From positions 372,001-436,000 of the forward strand of contig NZ_CP090980.1 in the NCBI RefSeq assembly GCF_021513135.1: DNA of 64,000 nt, read 5' to 3'. The position numbers and the translations under genes are program-made. Positions 1 through 9,301 of this stretch are shown here, piece after piece; position 1 is the first letter of the stretch, and every line of letters starts with the position of its first letter. The stretch comes from Vibrio sp. SS-MA-C1-2. Lineage in GTDB: Bacteria > Pseudomonadota > Gammaproteobacteria > Enterobacterales > Vibrionaceae. The notes under the pieces are model-generated. The model saw nothing but the letters and a program-made list of their open reading frames with translations, was not told the origin of the DNA and did not search any database.

Positions 1-1
1 A

Positions 2-631
2 TTTGACTGCAACGGGACACTTAACAACAGCGAGTTTCTTTGCAATCAGTCACTTATCAATGTATTTAATCGTCACTTTAATTGCAATCTGACTATCGAA
101 GAGTGCATGGAACAATACAATGGTGGTAACGTTGTTGATGTCATTTTCGAGCTTATGCATTTTACTGGCGTTTCAGCCCCATTAGAATATGTAGAAGCCT
201 TATATCGACAAGAGCGAGAAATTCAATTTCAACAACACCTAAAACCCACCAAAGGAATCATCTCTCTGCTTACTCGATTAAAAGAGCAAGGGATTGAGAT
301 GTGTGTTATCGCCAAGTGTGACAGTAAGAATATGCTAGAAAATTTAACACTCTTAGGCTTATCCTCTTTTTTTAAAAATAGCCTATTTTCTGGTGATGAT
401 TTTAATAGTTATAAACCTGAACCTGACATTATTCATTATGCCGCCCTTAATATGGGGTATTCATTAGATGAATGTATCTTTATTGATGATTCACTATTAG
501 GGGTTCAAACCGGAGTAAATGCACAGGTTACAACCGTTCATTTCCATTCTAACCCCGCATTTAAAAAATTCGATAATCCAGAGGTTATTGAGATAGAGGA
601 AATTGAACATTTAAGCCAGTTACTTATTTAA
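2..631 (+). CDS. HAD-superfamily hydrolase, YieH-like, 5' end outside window
   Basis: The reading frame is open from base 2, so the gene starts upstream of the window; the ATG at 107 is internal. 209 residues are visible. The first visible residues, FDCNGTLNNSE, are HAD motif I and resemble the FDCDGTLVDSE of sugar-phosphate phosphatases such as E. coli YieH. Motif III Lys (YKPEPD, near 415) and motif IV (FIDDS, near 481) are present, as is a helical cap. Two catalytic positions differ: the second motif I Asp, normally the acid/base, is Asn, and the motif II Ser/Thr appears to be Ala (VIAKC). The fold call is firm; activity is doubtful. It converges on the LysR gene with about 30 bp between them. 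Confidence 0.8.
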   Translation, partial: FDCNGTLNNSEFLCNQSLINVFNRHFNCNLTIEECMEQYNGGNVVDVIFELMHFTGVSAPLEYVEALYRQEREIQFQQHLKPTKGIISLLTRLKEQGIEMCVIAKCDSKNMLENLTLLGLSSFFKNSLFSGDDFNSYKPEPDIIHYAALNMGYSLDECIFIDDSLLGVQTGVNAQVTTVHFHSNPAFKKFDNPEVIEIEEIEHLSQLLI

Positions 632-660
632 GCTTAAAAGTTTAACTATTTTAGAATTAA

Positions 661-1584
661 TTAATGGCTGGTTAATAGTGAAGAACTTAACGGCAAACTA
701 CTTTTATTCAAAATAGACTCATTTTGTAACCTTGCTACAAACCAGTCAGTCAAATAAGAGATATCTTCTCTATTACTTAGTCTTAAGGTTAAGAGTTCTG
801 TTACTGTCGGTAATAAATTAGAGTCAATAATGTCCACTTTTTGATGATCTATCAGAGAATCAACTAATGAAGAGTGGATACAAGCAATCCCTTTACTTTT
901 ACTACATAATTCAACAATTAACTTATTATCTTCTAACTGCCAAACAGGCATTACATTCATTAAATTAGATAAAATATGTTGACGCTGTTGAGGATTTAAC
1001 AACAGTCGAAAATAGCTCAAATCAAAAATAGACCTTGCTTGTTCAATATGTGGCGTTAACTCTTTTGCGGCAATCCAAACATATTTAGATAACTCTAAAG
1101 TATATGATTGACAATCTAATGTTTCAAATTGGTCATTGAAACTGATAATAATATCCAGTGTTCCGTCACTCAACAGTTGTTCTAATTCTTGACTTTCACG
1201 ACACACAACATTTAATTCAATTGATGAAAATAAATTTTCAAAATCTAAAAAGACGGATAATAACTCATCACCAAAGGCAATAGGATCGACACCAATAGAT
1301 AAAATCGGTTTTTTATTTTCAGCTAGAACTTGTACTTGTTCTTTAAATTGAACCGCTTGATTTTGTAGTAGCCGAGCTTTTTTTAGTAATAAATTACCAT
1401 TAGCTGTCAATTTAATACTACGACCTTGACGAAGAAAAAGAGTAAATCCTAAATCTATCTCTAAATTTTGAATCGTTTGACTGACATTACTTTGACTGCG
1501 CTTTAATTTTTTTGCTGCCAAACTAAAAGAGCCGTTATCTGCTACAGAAATAAACGCATCAATAGCATCAATTTGAATTTTCAT
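661..1584 (-). CDS. LysR-family transcriptional regulator
   Basis: 307 residues. The N-terminal winged helix-turn-helix (about residues 5-62: FISVADNGSFSLAAKKLKRS, then SNVSQTIQNLE) is typical of LysR regulators, followed by an effector-binding periplasmic-binding-protein-like domain. I chose the ATG at 1584 because AAGGAT lies at a suitable distance upstream; an in-frame TTG at 1602 has no such site. There is no divergent partner gene that would suggest a target: the next gene upstream, the OmpA-like one, is on the same strand 212 bp away. The ligand and regulon cannot be read from the sequence. It might control the tad locus, but that is only proximity. Confidence 0.9.
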   Translation of the reverse strand: MKIQIDAIDAFISVADNGSFSLAAKKLKRSQSNVSQTIQNLEIDLGFTLFLRQGRSIKLTANGNLLLKKARLLQNQAVQFKEQVQVLAENKKPILSIGVDPIAFGDELLSVFLDFENLFSSIELNVVCRESQELEQLLSDGTLDIIISFNDQFETLDCQSYTLELSKYVWIAAKELTPHIEQARSIFDLSYFRLLLNPQQRQHILSNLMNVMPVWQLEDNKLIVELCSKSKGIACIHSSLVDSLIDHQKVDIIDSNLLPTVTELLTLRLSNREDISYLTDWFVARLQNESILNKSSLPLSSSLLTSH

Positions 1585-1796
1585 TGTGCTAATCCTTAGC
1601 AAAAAACATATGAAAATAGTTTATACCATAATTCCAACATGAAAAAAAACCCTATAAAATCATATTTTTATACATTCATATGACAAATAGGGTTATTAAG
1701 CGTGTTATTGCACCAATTTAACAAAATTTCGGCACTAATTTAATATAAGCAAATCAAATCGTCGTTAAGTATTCATTAAATAGTAACAAAAGCATA

Positions 1797-2429
1797 TTAC
1801 TCAATAGTGATCTCGACTCGTCGATTTTTTTCTCTACCCACTTCCGTTTCATTACTTTCAACAGGAGTCGCTTCTCCTTGAGTTTGAATCGCCAATTTAT
1901 CCACTGCAATTCCATTTTGGTTCAAATTATCTGCCGTTTTAGTGGCACGATCCAAACCTAACTCTAAGTTATATTTCTCACTGCCGATACTATCAGTATG
2001 TCCTTCTAAAATAACGGTACCATTTTTATCTTTAATTCGTTGTGCAACCTCTGCCAAAATTTGTTTTGAAGCAGAGGTTAATGTTGCTTGATCAAAATTA
2101 AAATAGACCCGAGCAATCGGCCCCGTATTAACGACTTCAATCACTTTCTCTTCTTTTAAAAACTCAAAACAGTCATCACCCAAGCTTATTGAAGTTTTCT
2201 GTAATGAATTAAGATAATTTGGATCAGTTACTTGTTCAACAATTTGTAATTTCCCATTTCGATGCAGTGCCGTTGCATAAACTTCATCGACATAGCTCAC
2301 TTGTTCGATAACCATATTATTGGTCGCACAAAGTTGATCTATTTTCTCATTAATATCTGTCGAATTTGCCAATGCGATATTTGAATAATTCGCCAAGATT
2401 AACATTAGAGCTAACGATTTACTTTTCAT
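1797..2429 (-). CDS. OmpA-like peptidoglycan-binding protein at end of tad locus
   Basis: 210 residues with an N-terminal signal peptide (hydrophobic stretch ending ALA at about residue 22) and a C-terminal OmpA domain from about residue 105 (RVYFNFDQATLT, then ILEGHTDSIGSEKYN and GREKNRRVEI). The HTDSIGSEKYN segment carries the Asp and the downstream Arg that bind diaminopimelate in this family. It is the last gene of the minus-strand tad cluster, only about 20 bp after tadG. OmpA-domain proteins often accompany Tad loci, where they are thought to anchor the envelope complex to peptidoglycan. Family is certain; the role in pilus assembly is inferred from position. Confidence 0.88.
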   Translation of the reverse strand: MKSKSLALMLILANYSNIALANSTDINEKIDQLCATNNMVIEQVSYVDEVYATALHRNGKLQIVEQVTDPNYLNSLQKTSISLGDDCFEFLKEEKVIEVVNTGPIARVYFNFDQATLTSASKQILAEVAQRIKDKNGTVILEGHTDSIGSEKYNLELGLDRATKTADNLNQNGIAVDKLAIQTQGEATPVESNETEVGREKNRRVEITIE

Positions 2430-2450
2430 TTATATTCCTAATCGGCTCAA

Positions 2451-4019
2451 TTAGCCTAATGTTTGATCATAAAGGCGACTAATTCCATTAGTTGCAGAAC
2501 CTTTACGGATCTGTTCTTCTATTTTATAAATTAGATCTTCACTATTTTCTACATCGATAACATCGTCGGCACAATCTTTAAATGATGTTTGTCCTTCTGC
2601 ATTAAAATCAATCCCTAACACTCCAATATAAAGCGGGTTTTTATGATCTTGAAACTCTTCGCGGATCTTGTCACAGAGTCCTTTATCAACCAACTCTTGA
2701 AAGGTTCGCTTTAAAGGGTCTTCTTGCCCATCACTTAAAATCAATAACATTTGTGAACGCTCATGATAAGCTTCTAATTGATCTTCATACATGCCGTCAT
2801 TATTATTTTGTGGCTTACCCGCAAGTAGTATTTGAGCGCCTCGAATCACACCTTGATATACAGCAGTTCCACCGTTAGCATCCATATCATCTATATCTGG
2901 AATTTTTCGCTCTAAAGGTAACGTATTAAAGTTGGTTTTACACATTCCAGAATTAAATATGCCATTATAATTCTTTTCAATTTGGATATTTTTTGAATTA
3001 ACTGGATTAATATCATTCCACTGATTAACGGTTTTAGCAAAATCAATCTGCTCATACATATCAGGATAACGACTATTTGTATCACTAGATCTATAGATAA
3101 TATCTTCGATCGCTTTTGCTTCACGACGAGTACGTTGATCATTTTGTCCACTAATATCAGGACAATGATCTTTATTATCTGCGCAATCATTTAATTTATC
3201 TTCAGAATATCCTGACCATTCATACCAATTTAAATCATCATAATCATAATAGTTATCACCGACTTTTTCCGGTAAGTACTTCAACTGAGTCACACAATAA
3301 TCAACATTATTCACCTTATCTTGAGTACGCATATTATAAGGCACGACACCAATTCGATGAGCATATCCTTTCTCATCACTATGACTAGAGAGTAAATTGG
3401 TGGATATAATATTTACCTGCTCTTTTAATACTGAAAGTTTCGTACGTTCTGAACCGCTCCATCTATAATCCATCGATCCAGAAAAATCGGTGATAAAGAC
3501 TAAATCTAAGTCTGACGGTAGCTGATAGGTTTTTGCCATCGCACTGTTAGCGACATCACTCCCTGATGATTCTGCCGTCTTGTCGCCCATCCAGCTCTCA
3601 AAATGCGCTGTCGCATCAACTTGATATTTGACAAAATATGCATCATCATCTTCAATCTGCTCTTTACCTTCAGTACGCGTGACATCAAGATTTTTTAGCT
3701 CTTCCATATTGTCGATATATTGCTCAATATATAAACGGGCTAAATGATGGGAGTAATCTTCACTACGAGAATCAATCTCTTCTCTGTTTGCCATTGAAAC
3801 CGCTAGGGTTGCAGATTCAGCAGCATCGGCCATTCGATTCTGTTTTTGAATAAGGCGAGTACTTTCAAGTGAAAGGTGAACCGCTCCCATCATGGGCAGC
3901 ATTAATAGTGCGGTAATAATGGCCGCAACCCCTTTCTGCTTGGTTCCAAACGATTGCGATAAATTACGCTTCATTACAGGAAAATGTCTGCTTTCTTGAA
4001 CCAATTTTTTATCACTCAT
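2451..4019 (-). CDS. tadG: TadG-like pilus assembly protein with von Willebrand A domain
   Basis: 522 residues from the ATG at 4019, which has GGAGGT just upstream; a longer frame from 4076 would start inside tadF. Near residues 30-55 there is a TadE/G-type hydrophobic segment (QKGVAAIITALLMLPMMGA) that anchors the protein with its bulk outside the inner membrane. The remainder contains a vWA domain with the MIDAS motif DFSGSM near residue 180, a GGTAVYQG segment and LSDGQED. TadG is a minor pseudopilin-like component of the Tad secretion machine. It lies two bases after tadF. The protein is Asp/Asn/Tyr-rich in the middle, consistent with an exported metal-binding domain. Confidence 0.9.
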   Translation of the reverse strand: MSDKKLVQESRHFPVMKRNLSQSFGTKQKGVAAIITALLMLPMMGAVHLSLESTRLIQKQNRMADAAESATLAVSMANREEIDSRSEDYSHHLARLYIEQYIDNMEELKNLDVTRTEGKEQIEDDDAYFVKYQVDATAHFESWMGDKTAESSGSDVANSAMAKTYQLPSDLDLVFITDFSGSMDYRWSGSERTKLSVLKEQVNIISTNLLSSHSDEKGYAHRIGVVPYNMRTQDKVNNVDYCVTQLKYLPEKVGDNYYDYDDLNWYEWSGYSEDKLNDCADNKDHCPDISGQNDQRTRREAKAIEDIIYRSSDTNSRYPDMYEQIDFAKTVNQWNDINPVNSKNIQIEKNYNGIFNSGMCKTNFNTLPLERKIPDIDDMDANGGTAVYQGVIRGAQILLAGKPQNNNDGMYEDQLEAYHERSQMLLILSDGQEDPLKRTFQELVDKGLCDKIREEFQDHKNPLYIGVLGIDFNAEGQTSFKDCADDVIDVENSEDLIYKIEEQIRKGSATNGISRLYDQTLG

Positions 4020-4020
4020 A

Positions 4021-4557
4021 TTACCTCCCTGGTACCACTGAGCTGGCTTGTAAATGACGATAAGATGTATGATCACTAAAGTAACCGTCCACCTTCAAAC
4101 AAACGGTTACTTGATAAATAGGAAACTGTAACCCATCATCTCGCTCTGGCATCAACCCTGATAACGACTCTATATTTTTATTACCGCGGCATTGACTCTC
4201 ACTATCAAAATTCTGAGCAAAGTGTTGGGATGATTCCTCCCCCTCTCCTAATGGAATTAACGCTTCAACATACAAGCCATAACCATCACGTTTCACTGGC
4301 GCTTGTAGATTTAACATCTCTGCAGCTATCTCATTGAGTTGCTCAAAATCTTCCTGACTCACAACCTGACGTCCTTCATAAAAACGAGCACGTTCTTTTA
4401 AAGTCGATGCTAACGAATAGCTAACACGTTCTACTTGGGTTTTGGTTAATACTTGCGTTGAAAGGTCTGAAACAAACAAAATAACCGTCGTTAAAATCCC
4501 CATAATAAAAGCCAATTCAACAGCAAAGGCGCCTTTTTGCTTAGCTCTCATCTTCAT
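4021..4557 (-). CDS. tadF: TadF/TadE-like minor pseudopilin
   Basis: 178 residues. It begins with a short basic region followed by a class-IVc-type hydrophobic segment (QKGAFAVELAFIMGIL), which matches the Gly-hydrophobic-Glu processing site of Tad pseudopilins. The rest is a periplasmic domain with a few cysteines. The frame extends to ATG 4572, but I favour the ATG at 4557 because GAGGGG is well spaced ahead of it; a third ATG at 4551 cannot be excluded. Its start overlaps the end of tadE, implying translational coupling. TadE and TadF are pseudopilins cleaved by TadV and needed for Flp pilus assembly. Confidence 0.88.
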   Translation of the reverse strand: MKMRAKQKGAFAVELAFIMGILTTVILFVSDLSTQVLTKTQVERVSYSLASTLKERARFYEGRQVVSQEDFEQLNEIAAEMLNLQAPVKRDGYGLYVEALIPLGEGEESSQHFAQNFDSESQCRGNKNIESLSGLMPERDDGLQFPIYQVTVCLKVDGYFSDHTSYRHLQASSVVPGR

Positions 4558-5062
4558 CAGACCACCCCTCATGCTCTTGCACAGACAACACTTTGCGTAC
4601 TATTTTGCTATCGGTAAATCCTGTACTGATATAAAGTGGTGAATAGTCATAACTCACTTCATACATGACCAATGGACATCGATCACATGATGTAGCATCA
4701 AAATCAGTGTTAGTTAATGCATCAATATCGGGGTACTGTTTCATTGATATAACAAAGTTTTCTGGCTGTACCATCATATTCCACAGCTCATTATCACGAG
4801 TAAATACATCTTGTAATCGCTCATCATACGTAGAGCCGTATTGCCCTTCATAAACTTTAGTTAAACGAGAGGACTCTGAAAGCGCAGTCTCAGTTAAGTT
4901 AACAATAAAAACAAAACGACACAGCTCAAAAATCCCCATAATCGCTAAAATCAATAGGGGAAATCCAAGCGCAAATTCAATCGCGACGACACCTTGTTGG
5001 TCACTCTTATTTTTTCTCTGCCGTTGTCGTTGACGTACAGTTTTTAAACTCAATATTTTCAT
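4541..5062 (-). CDS. tadE: TadE-like minor pseudopilin
   Basis: 173 residues. After a strongly basic N-terminus (QRQRQRKNK) comes the prepilin-like segment QQGVVAIEFALGFPLLI, with the Gly processing site and the Glu five residues later that define TadE-like proteins. The periplasmic part holds a CDRC pair near residue 127. The start overlaps the TPR-SPOR gene by 4 bp. It works with TadF in Flp pilus assembly. Assigning this one to TadE and the next to TadF follows gene order, since the two are homologous. Confidence 0.9.
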   Translation of the reverse strand: MKILSLKTVRQRQRQRKNKSDQQGVVAIEFALGFPLLILAIMGIFELCRFVFIVNLTETALSESSRLTKVYEGQYGSTYDERLQDVFTRDNELWNMMVQPENFVISMKQYPDIDALTNTDFDATSCDRCPLVMYEVSYDYSPLYISTGFTDSKIVRKVLSVQEHEGWSDEDES

Positions 5063-6267
5063 ACAGCTTCACCTGACATCACATCTTTTAATGCTCGATC
5101 ATTGGCAACAGCTTCTTGTTGTTTTGGCTGTATAACTGTTTTTTCTAACTGAATAACATACTGATGATTTTTTAATTGCTTTGCTTGCTGTTTAGCGAAC
5201 ACTTTTACACCGTGTAGCGTAGCTTCTTGACCTAACGCTAAGCGATACCATTTTTTCCCATTCACCATTGCTGGTCGTATCGCAACCTTAAGTCCTTTTT
5301 TGGCAAACAACTTTTTCTGCTGCTCGGCTTCTTTTTGATAACGGAATGATCCAAGTTGTAGGTAGTAAATACGCTGATACTGTTTCGTGACTATTGTCTT
5401 ACTTTCTTCGTCATTGTTCATTTTTACTTTTTTTGCTGACGTATTATTTAGCACTTCTGCTTTTTTTGTTTTAACCACATTATGAAGAGCGACGTCTATA
5501 CTTTTGGCTTGTTTCGATTCAGGAATATCGAGCACATCTCTTTTATCAACAAAAAAACCACGCTTCTCAACGACGGTGCTGAATTGGCTAACTTGTTGGC
5601 TATTTTCATAACCTAATTGCAATAACACACGATTAAGATCGTTAGTTCTGCCCATTTTTAAAAGTGCTACCGCTAAGTTGGCCCCGACTTTGCTATTATC
5701 TGGTTGAGTTTGATAAAGTGGAAATAGTATATCGACGGCTTTTTGATACTCACCTTGATAGACATAAACTAACCCTAAGTTATTTTTGATATCTAACTCA
5801 TTACCTCCACGCAAGCGGGCTTCATTCAAGTTATTAATCGCATATTGGTACAATCCTAACTGTGCATTGGCGATGCCCATCCCCATATACAGCTCTTTTG
5901 AATCATCTCCATATTGTTTTGCCAAATAATAGGAATCTAACGCATCACTGTATTTTTGTTGCTTATTATAAACATCACCAAGAAGACGGTAGAGATGACC
6001 ATTTTCTTTATTCTGCTCTAATGCACGATGAAGATAAAAGTTAGCAGACTCTAAATCTTTATTATTTAAATACAGCTCCGCAATCGTTAACTGTAGTCCG
6101 CTATTTTCAGGATCAAGAGCAAGCTGACCTTTATAGTAATTAATCAGCGCAGGGTAATTATGACTGCGTTTATATTGATCGAGTAAGGCTTGCTGCTCTT
6201 TTGTTATTGAACTGGCACAACCAAAAAGGGTTAAACAGAGCATTAAAGTAATTATTTTTTTCATCAT
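5059..6267 (-). CDS. tadD: TadD-like TPR lipoprotein with C-terminal SPOR domain
   Basis: 402 residues. The lipoprotein signal ends in LTLFGC near residue 17, so it is lipidated at the Cys. Residues about 20-210 form tetratricopeptide repeats (for example GHLYRLLGDVYNKQQKYSDA and NLGLVYVYQGEYQKAVDIL). A linker leads to a SPOR-like domain at about residues 305-375 (YYLQLGSFRYQKEAEQQ), which in other proteins binds denuded peptidoglycan. TadD is the usual TPR lipoprotein of Tad loci and helps secretin or pilus assembly; the SPOR extension is less usual. It starts 5 bp after tadC and overlaps tadE by 4 bp. Confidence 0.88.
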   Translation of the reverse strand: MMKKIITLMLCLTLFGCASSITKEQQALLDQYKRSHNYPALINYYKGQLALDPENSGLQLTIAELYLNNKDLESANFYLHRALEQNKENGHLYRLLGDVYNKQQKYSDALDSYYLAKQYGDDSKELYMGMGIANAQLGLYQYAINNLNEARLRGGNELDIKNNLGLVYVYQGEYQKAVDILFPLYQTQPDNSKVGANLAVALLKMGRTNDLNRVLLQLGYENSQQVSQFSTVVEKRGFFVDKRDVLDIPESKQAKSIDVALHNVVKTKKAEVLNNTSAKKVKMNNDEESKTIVTKQYQRIYYLQLGSFRYQKEAEQQKKLFAKKGLKVAIRPAMVNGKKWYRLALGQEATLHGVKVFAKQQAKQLKNHQYVIQLEKTVIQPKQQEAVANDRALKDVMSGEAV

Positions 6268-6272
6268 TCAGA

Positions 6273-7112
6273 CTATCCCATTGAACGCATAATTGGCGGC
6301 GCTAAAATTAATATAATGATTGGAAACATAATTAGTAGAATTAGCGGGCCACTCATCTTGGCTGATAACTTACCAATTTTCTCTTCCATCGATAAAATTT
6401 GTTCTTTACGCATATCTTCTGCAAGATCAGATAACACGTTAGAAATAGAAGTGCCATATTGAATATTTTGAGTCAAAGTTAACGTAAAACTGCGTACCGA
6501 TGTGGTCGGTATTCGCTCGGCTAAATCCTTTAACGCCAGCTCTAACCCTTTAATGGCAGCAGCGTCAGACGTTTTTCTAATTTGATAGCAAAGATCCTTA
6601 TCAAAAGACTGTAATTCATCACTTAAATAACGAAATGAAGCCTCCAAAGTCATCCCAGTTTGAACACAAACAGACATCATATCGAGCATATATGGCAATT
6701 GACGGCTGTTACTCTCAATAATCCGTTTCTTTCTCGCCACTAAATACATATCAGGTGCAACAAGAATAAAAATGAAAATTAATAGAATATAAATCAGCAG
6801 ATCATTAATCGGCAAACCACTTAAATAACACAACAATAAAAAGGCAAAGAGAATCGTATATTTAACCGGAGCAAAATACCGAGATAACGCCGCATTATAG
6901 ATCCCAGCATCTTCAAATTTACTTTTTAATTCTCGTTGCTGATTTTTCCCTAAGCCACCTAAAAACTCATGGAACCAATTCAAGTTAATTTTTACTTTAT
7001 GATCTAAAAATCGACTCGCATTTAGTTTTCGAGTTTTTATGGTTAAATAGTGAGTTACTGCTAAAGAGATTAATAACGCCACCAGCAGCAGAGGGAGTAA
7101 AATAGTTAACAT
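6273..7112 (-). CDS. tadC: TadC inner-membrane platform protein
   Basis: 279 residues, a GspF/TadC-family integral membrane protein. Hydrophobic segments occur at the N-terminus (about 2-22), near 85-125 and at the C-terminus (LILLIMFPIIILILAPPIM). The cytoplasmic region holds the T2SF-type segment MLDMMSVCVQTGMTLEASF. It pairs with TadB to form the membrane platform driven by the TadA ATPase. It directly abuts tadB (no bases between) and precedes the TPR-SPOR gene by 5 bp, so it is clearly within the tad operon. Confidence 0.93.
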   Translation of the reverse strand: MLTILLPLLLVALLISLAVTHYLTIKTRKLNASRFLDHKVKINLNWFHEFLGGLGKNQQRELKSKFEDAGIYNAALSRYFAPVKYTILFAFLLLCYLSGLPINDLLIYILLIFIFILVAPDMYLVARKKRIIESNSRQLPYMLDMMSVCVQTGMTLEASFRYLSDELQSFDKDLCYQIRKTSDAAAIKGLELALKDLAERIPTTSVRSFTLTLTQNIQYGTSISNVLSDLAEDMRKEQILSMEEKIGKLSAKMSGPLILLIMFPIIILILAPPIMRSMG

Positions 7113-8024
7113 CTATTTCGCTCCTCTCACTAACATCCAAACAATAAATAACCCTAACGTTTCACTTCCGACCACGTAATAAAGTATTCCTCGTCCTTCT
7201 GGTGCAAAAAGAACAAAGTTAAAATCCTCTGGCGACATATATTTCAAACCGATCATAAATATCAGTGGAATTGCCCCGACGATTTTGGCTGAAATTCGTG
7301 CTTCAGAAGTCATTGCCATTTTCTTTTTTTCAAGATTTCTAGCTTCAACTAGTACACGAATCAATCGTCCCATTACAGACTTTAATTGCCCACCACGTGC
7401 CATATTGGCTCGAATGGTAATGACAAAAAATAAAAACGCAGGATAAGGGAATTTCTTACAAGAACGCTCAAAAATATCATCGACAGACTCACCTAGCATC
7501 ATACGATCTGAGATATCTTTAAACTCATACCCAATGGTGTTATCTAACGTTTTACCCACATAACTAAACCCTTGGTTAATACTCTCTCCCGCAGTAACCG
7601 CACTCATCAATATATTCAATGCATCAGGGAAAGTTTCATCAAACTCTTTACGACGACGACCTAATAACCAAGATAACGATATCCAACTCACCGTCAATGA
7701 GCTAACAGGTACAAACCAAACTGGATTAAAATGTAGCCATGCATTATTGGCATATAACGAAAAAGAGATCACTACAATTAAAAAAGCGGTAAGTTTAAGC
7801 CGTGCTCTTTTACCCAATAATTCATTAACTAAAATTAAGAATTGTTGAGCTCGAATTAACAGTGGCGCATCGGTTAAGCCTTTAAGGTTAATGGCATCAG
7901 GTGCTAATGACGCCTCTTGCCCCTCTGGGAGTAAAAAAGCATATTTATTATTCTTTTTCTTACGCAGGTACAAATAAAGTCCAACAACTCCCACTAAGAT
8001 AATAAACGCGATAGTTGAATTCAT
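7113..8024 (-). CDS. tadB: TadB inner-membrane platform protein
   Basis: 303 residues, homologous to TadC and GspF. There is an N-terminal transmembrane helix followed by a basic stretch (RKKKNN), a central hydrophobic pair near residues 75-120, the GspF-like cytoplasmic region (LNILMSAVTAGESINQGF, then ARGGQLKSVMGRL), and two C-terminal membrane segments. It forms the inner-membrane core of the Flp pilus machine with TadC. Its start overlaps the end of tadA by 4 bp, so translation is likely coupled. Confidence 0.93.
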   Translation of the reverse strand: MNSTIAFIILVGVVGLYLYLRKKKNNKYAFLLPEGQEASLAPDAINLKGLTDAPLLIRAQQFLILVNELLGKRARLKLTAFLIVVISFSLYANNAWLHFNPVWFVPVSSLTVSWISLSWLLGRRRKEFDETFPDALNILMSAVTAGESINQGFSYVGKTLDNTIGYEFKDISDRMMLGESVDDIFERSCKKFPYPAFLFFVITIRANMARGGQLKSVMGRLIRVLVEARNLEKKKMAMTSEARISAKIVGAIPLIFMIGLKYMSPEDFNFVLFAPEGRGILYYVVGSETLGLFIVWMLVRGAK

Positions 8025-9301
8025 GAGCCATCACTCATCTCATAAGCTTGTTCTAATTCTCGACTTAGACCATAAAAACCGGCTTGTTCAGTGACTTTAG
8101 AGCGTCCACTGATCCCACTGGTTGTAAATCGTCCCGTGATTTTATCTGCCCCTTGGTTATTATCTTGCTCAAACTTAAATAATTCTTCCATCACCACAGC
8201 ATCACCTTCTAAACCATAGATTTCAGAGATACTGGTGACTTTACGGCTACCATCACGAAGGCGACTCGCTTGTACCACTAACGTTACAGCTGAAACGATA
8301 GTACGACGGATCGCAGAAAGTGGAAGGCTCAAGTTCGCCATCATCACCATCGATTCAATTCGAGAGATTGCATCACGAGGGGTATTAGCATGGAGCGTTG
8401 ACATCGAGCCATCATGCCCTGTATTCATGGCCTGTAACATCTCAAAAGCTTCTGAGCCACGACACTCGCCCAAAATAATTCGTTCAGGACGCATACGCAG
8501 TGCATTAATCACTAAGTCACGCTGAGTCACTGCGCCTGTCCCCTCAACACCGGCGGGACGTGTTTCTAAACGAACAACGTGGGGTTGCTGGATTCGAAGC
8601 TCTGCCGCATCCTCAATCGTTAGGATTCGCTCATCTTCACCGATATATTGAGAGAGTGCATTAAGTAGGGTTGTTTTTCCTGAGCCTGTACCACCAGAGA
8701 TAATAATATTGATACGACAACGAGCAGCAATCATTAACACTCGCGCCATCGCAGGTGACATGGCACCAAAGCCCACCAGCTCTCGAAGTCCTAATTTTTG
8801 CTCTTTAAATTTACGGATCGAGATCGATACGCCATCAAGAGCGATAGGTGGAATCACAATATTAACACGACTACCATCGGCTAAACGGGCGTCAACAAGA
8901 GGCGAAGATTCATCAACACGTCGCCCCACATTATTGGCAATTCGTTTCGCGATATCGAGTAACTGCTGTTCACTCATAAAGCTCAAATCGGTTTTTTGAA
9001 CTTTACCATTACGCTCAACAAAAATATCATCGACACTGTTAACCATGATGTCGGCGATAGATTCATCTTTCATCAATTCTTCAAGTGGGCCTAAGCCAAT
9101 CAACTCATCGACTAAAGATTTTGCTAATTCAATCCGAGTAATCGATGGGATCGGTGTTGGGTAGCTACGGCTAAGGGTGTGAACCGCATTTTCAATCTGT
9201 TTTGTTAACTCTGCCGGCGTCATATCATTGACGATACTGGCATCGAGAACTTCAAAAATCTTACCGCGAAACTCTTCATATAACTCTCTTGCTAGACTCA
9301 T
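8021..9301 (-). CDS. tadA: TadA/CpaF secretion ATPase
   Basis: 426 residues, a VirB11/CpaF-type hexameric ATPase that powers Flp pilus assembly from the cytoplasmic face. Visible motifs are the N-terminal domain with [17 protein letters not shown], Walker [15 protein letters not shown] near residue 200, the Asp box ([11 protein letters not shown]), Walker B region [14 protein letters not shown] and the His box [13 protein letters not shown]. Length agrees with CpaF proteins. It overlaps tadZ by 4 bp upstream and tadB by 4 bp downstream. Confidence 0.95.
   Translation of the reverse strand: MSLARELYEEFRGKIFEVLDASIVNDMTPAELTKQIENAVHTLSRSYPTPIPSITRIELAKSLVDELIGLGPLEELMKDESIADIMVNSVDDIFVERNGKVQKTDLSFMSEQQLLDIAKRIANNVGRRVDESSPLVDARLADGSRVNIVIPPIALDGVSISIRKFKEQKLGLRELVGFGAMSPAMARVLMIAARCRINIIISGGTGSGKTTLLNALSQYIGEDERILTIEDAAELRIQQPHVVRLETRPAGVEGTGAVTQRDLVINALRMRPERIILGECRGSEAFEMLQAMNTGHDGSMSTLHANTPRDAISRIESMVMMANLSLPLSAIRRTIVSAVTLVVQASRLRDGSRKVTSISEIYGLEGDAVVMEELFKFEQDNNQGADKITGRFTTSGISGRSKVTEQAGFYGLSRELEQAYEMSDGS

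Noticed and set aside
4442-4642. Plus-strand frames inside the tad genes (for example 4442-4642, 8235-8525 and 8709-8999)
   Set aside because: They are antisense to well-supported tad genes and lack family resemblance or ribosome sites.
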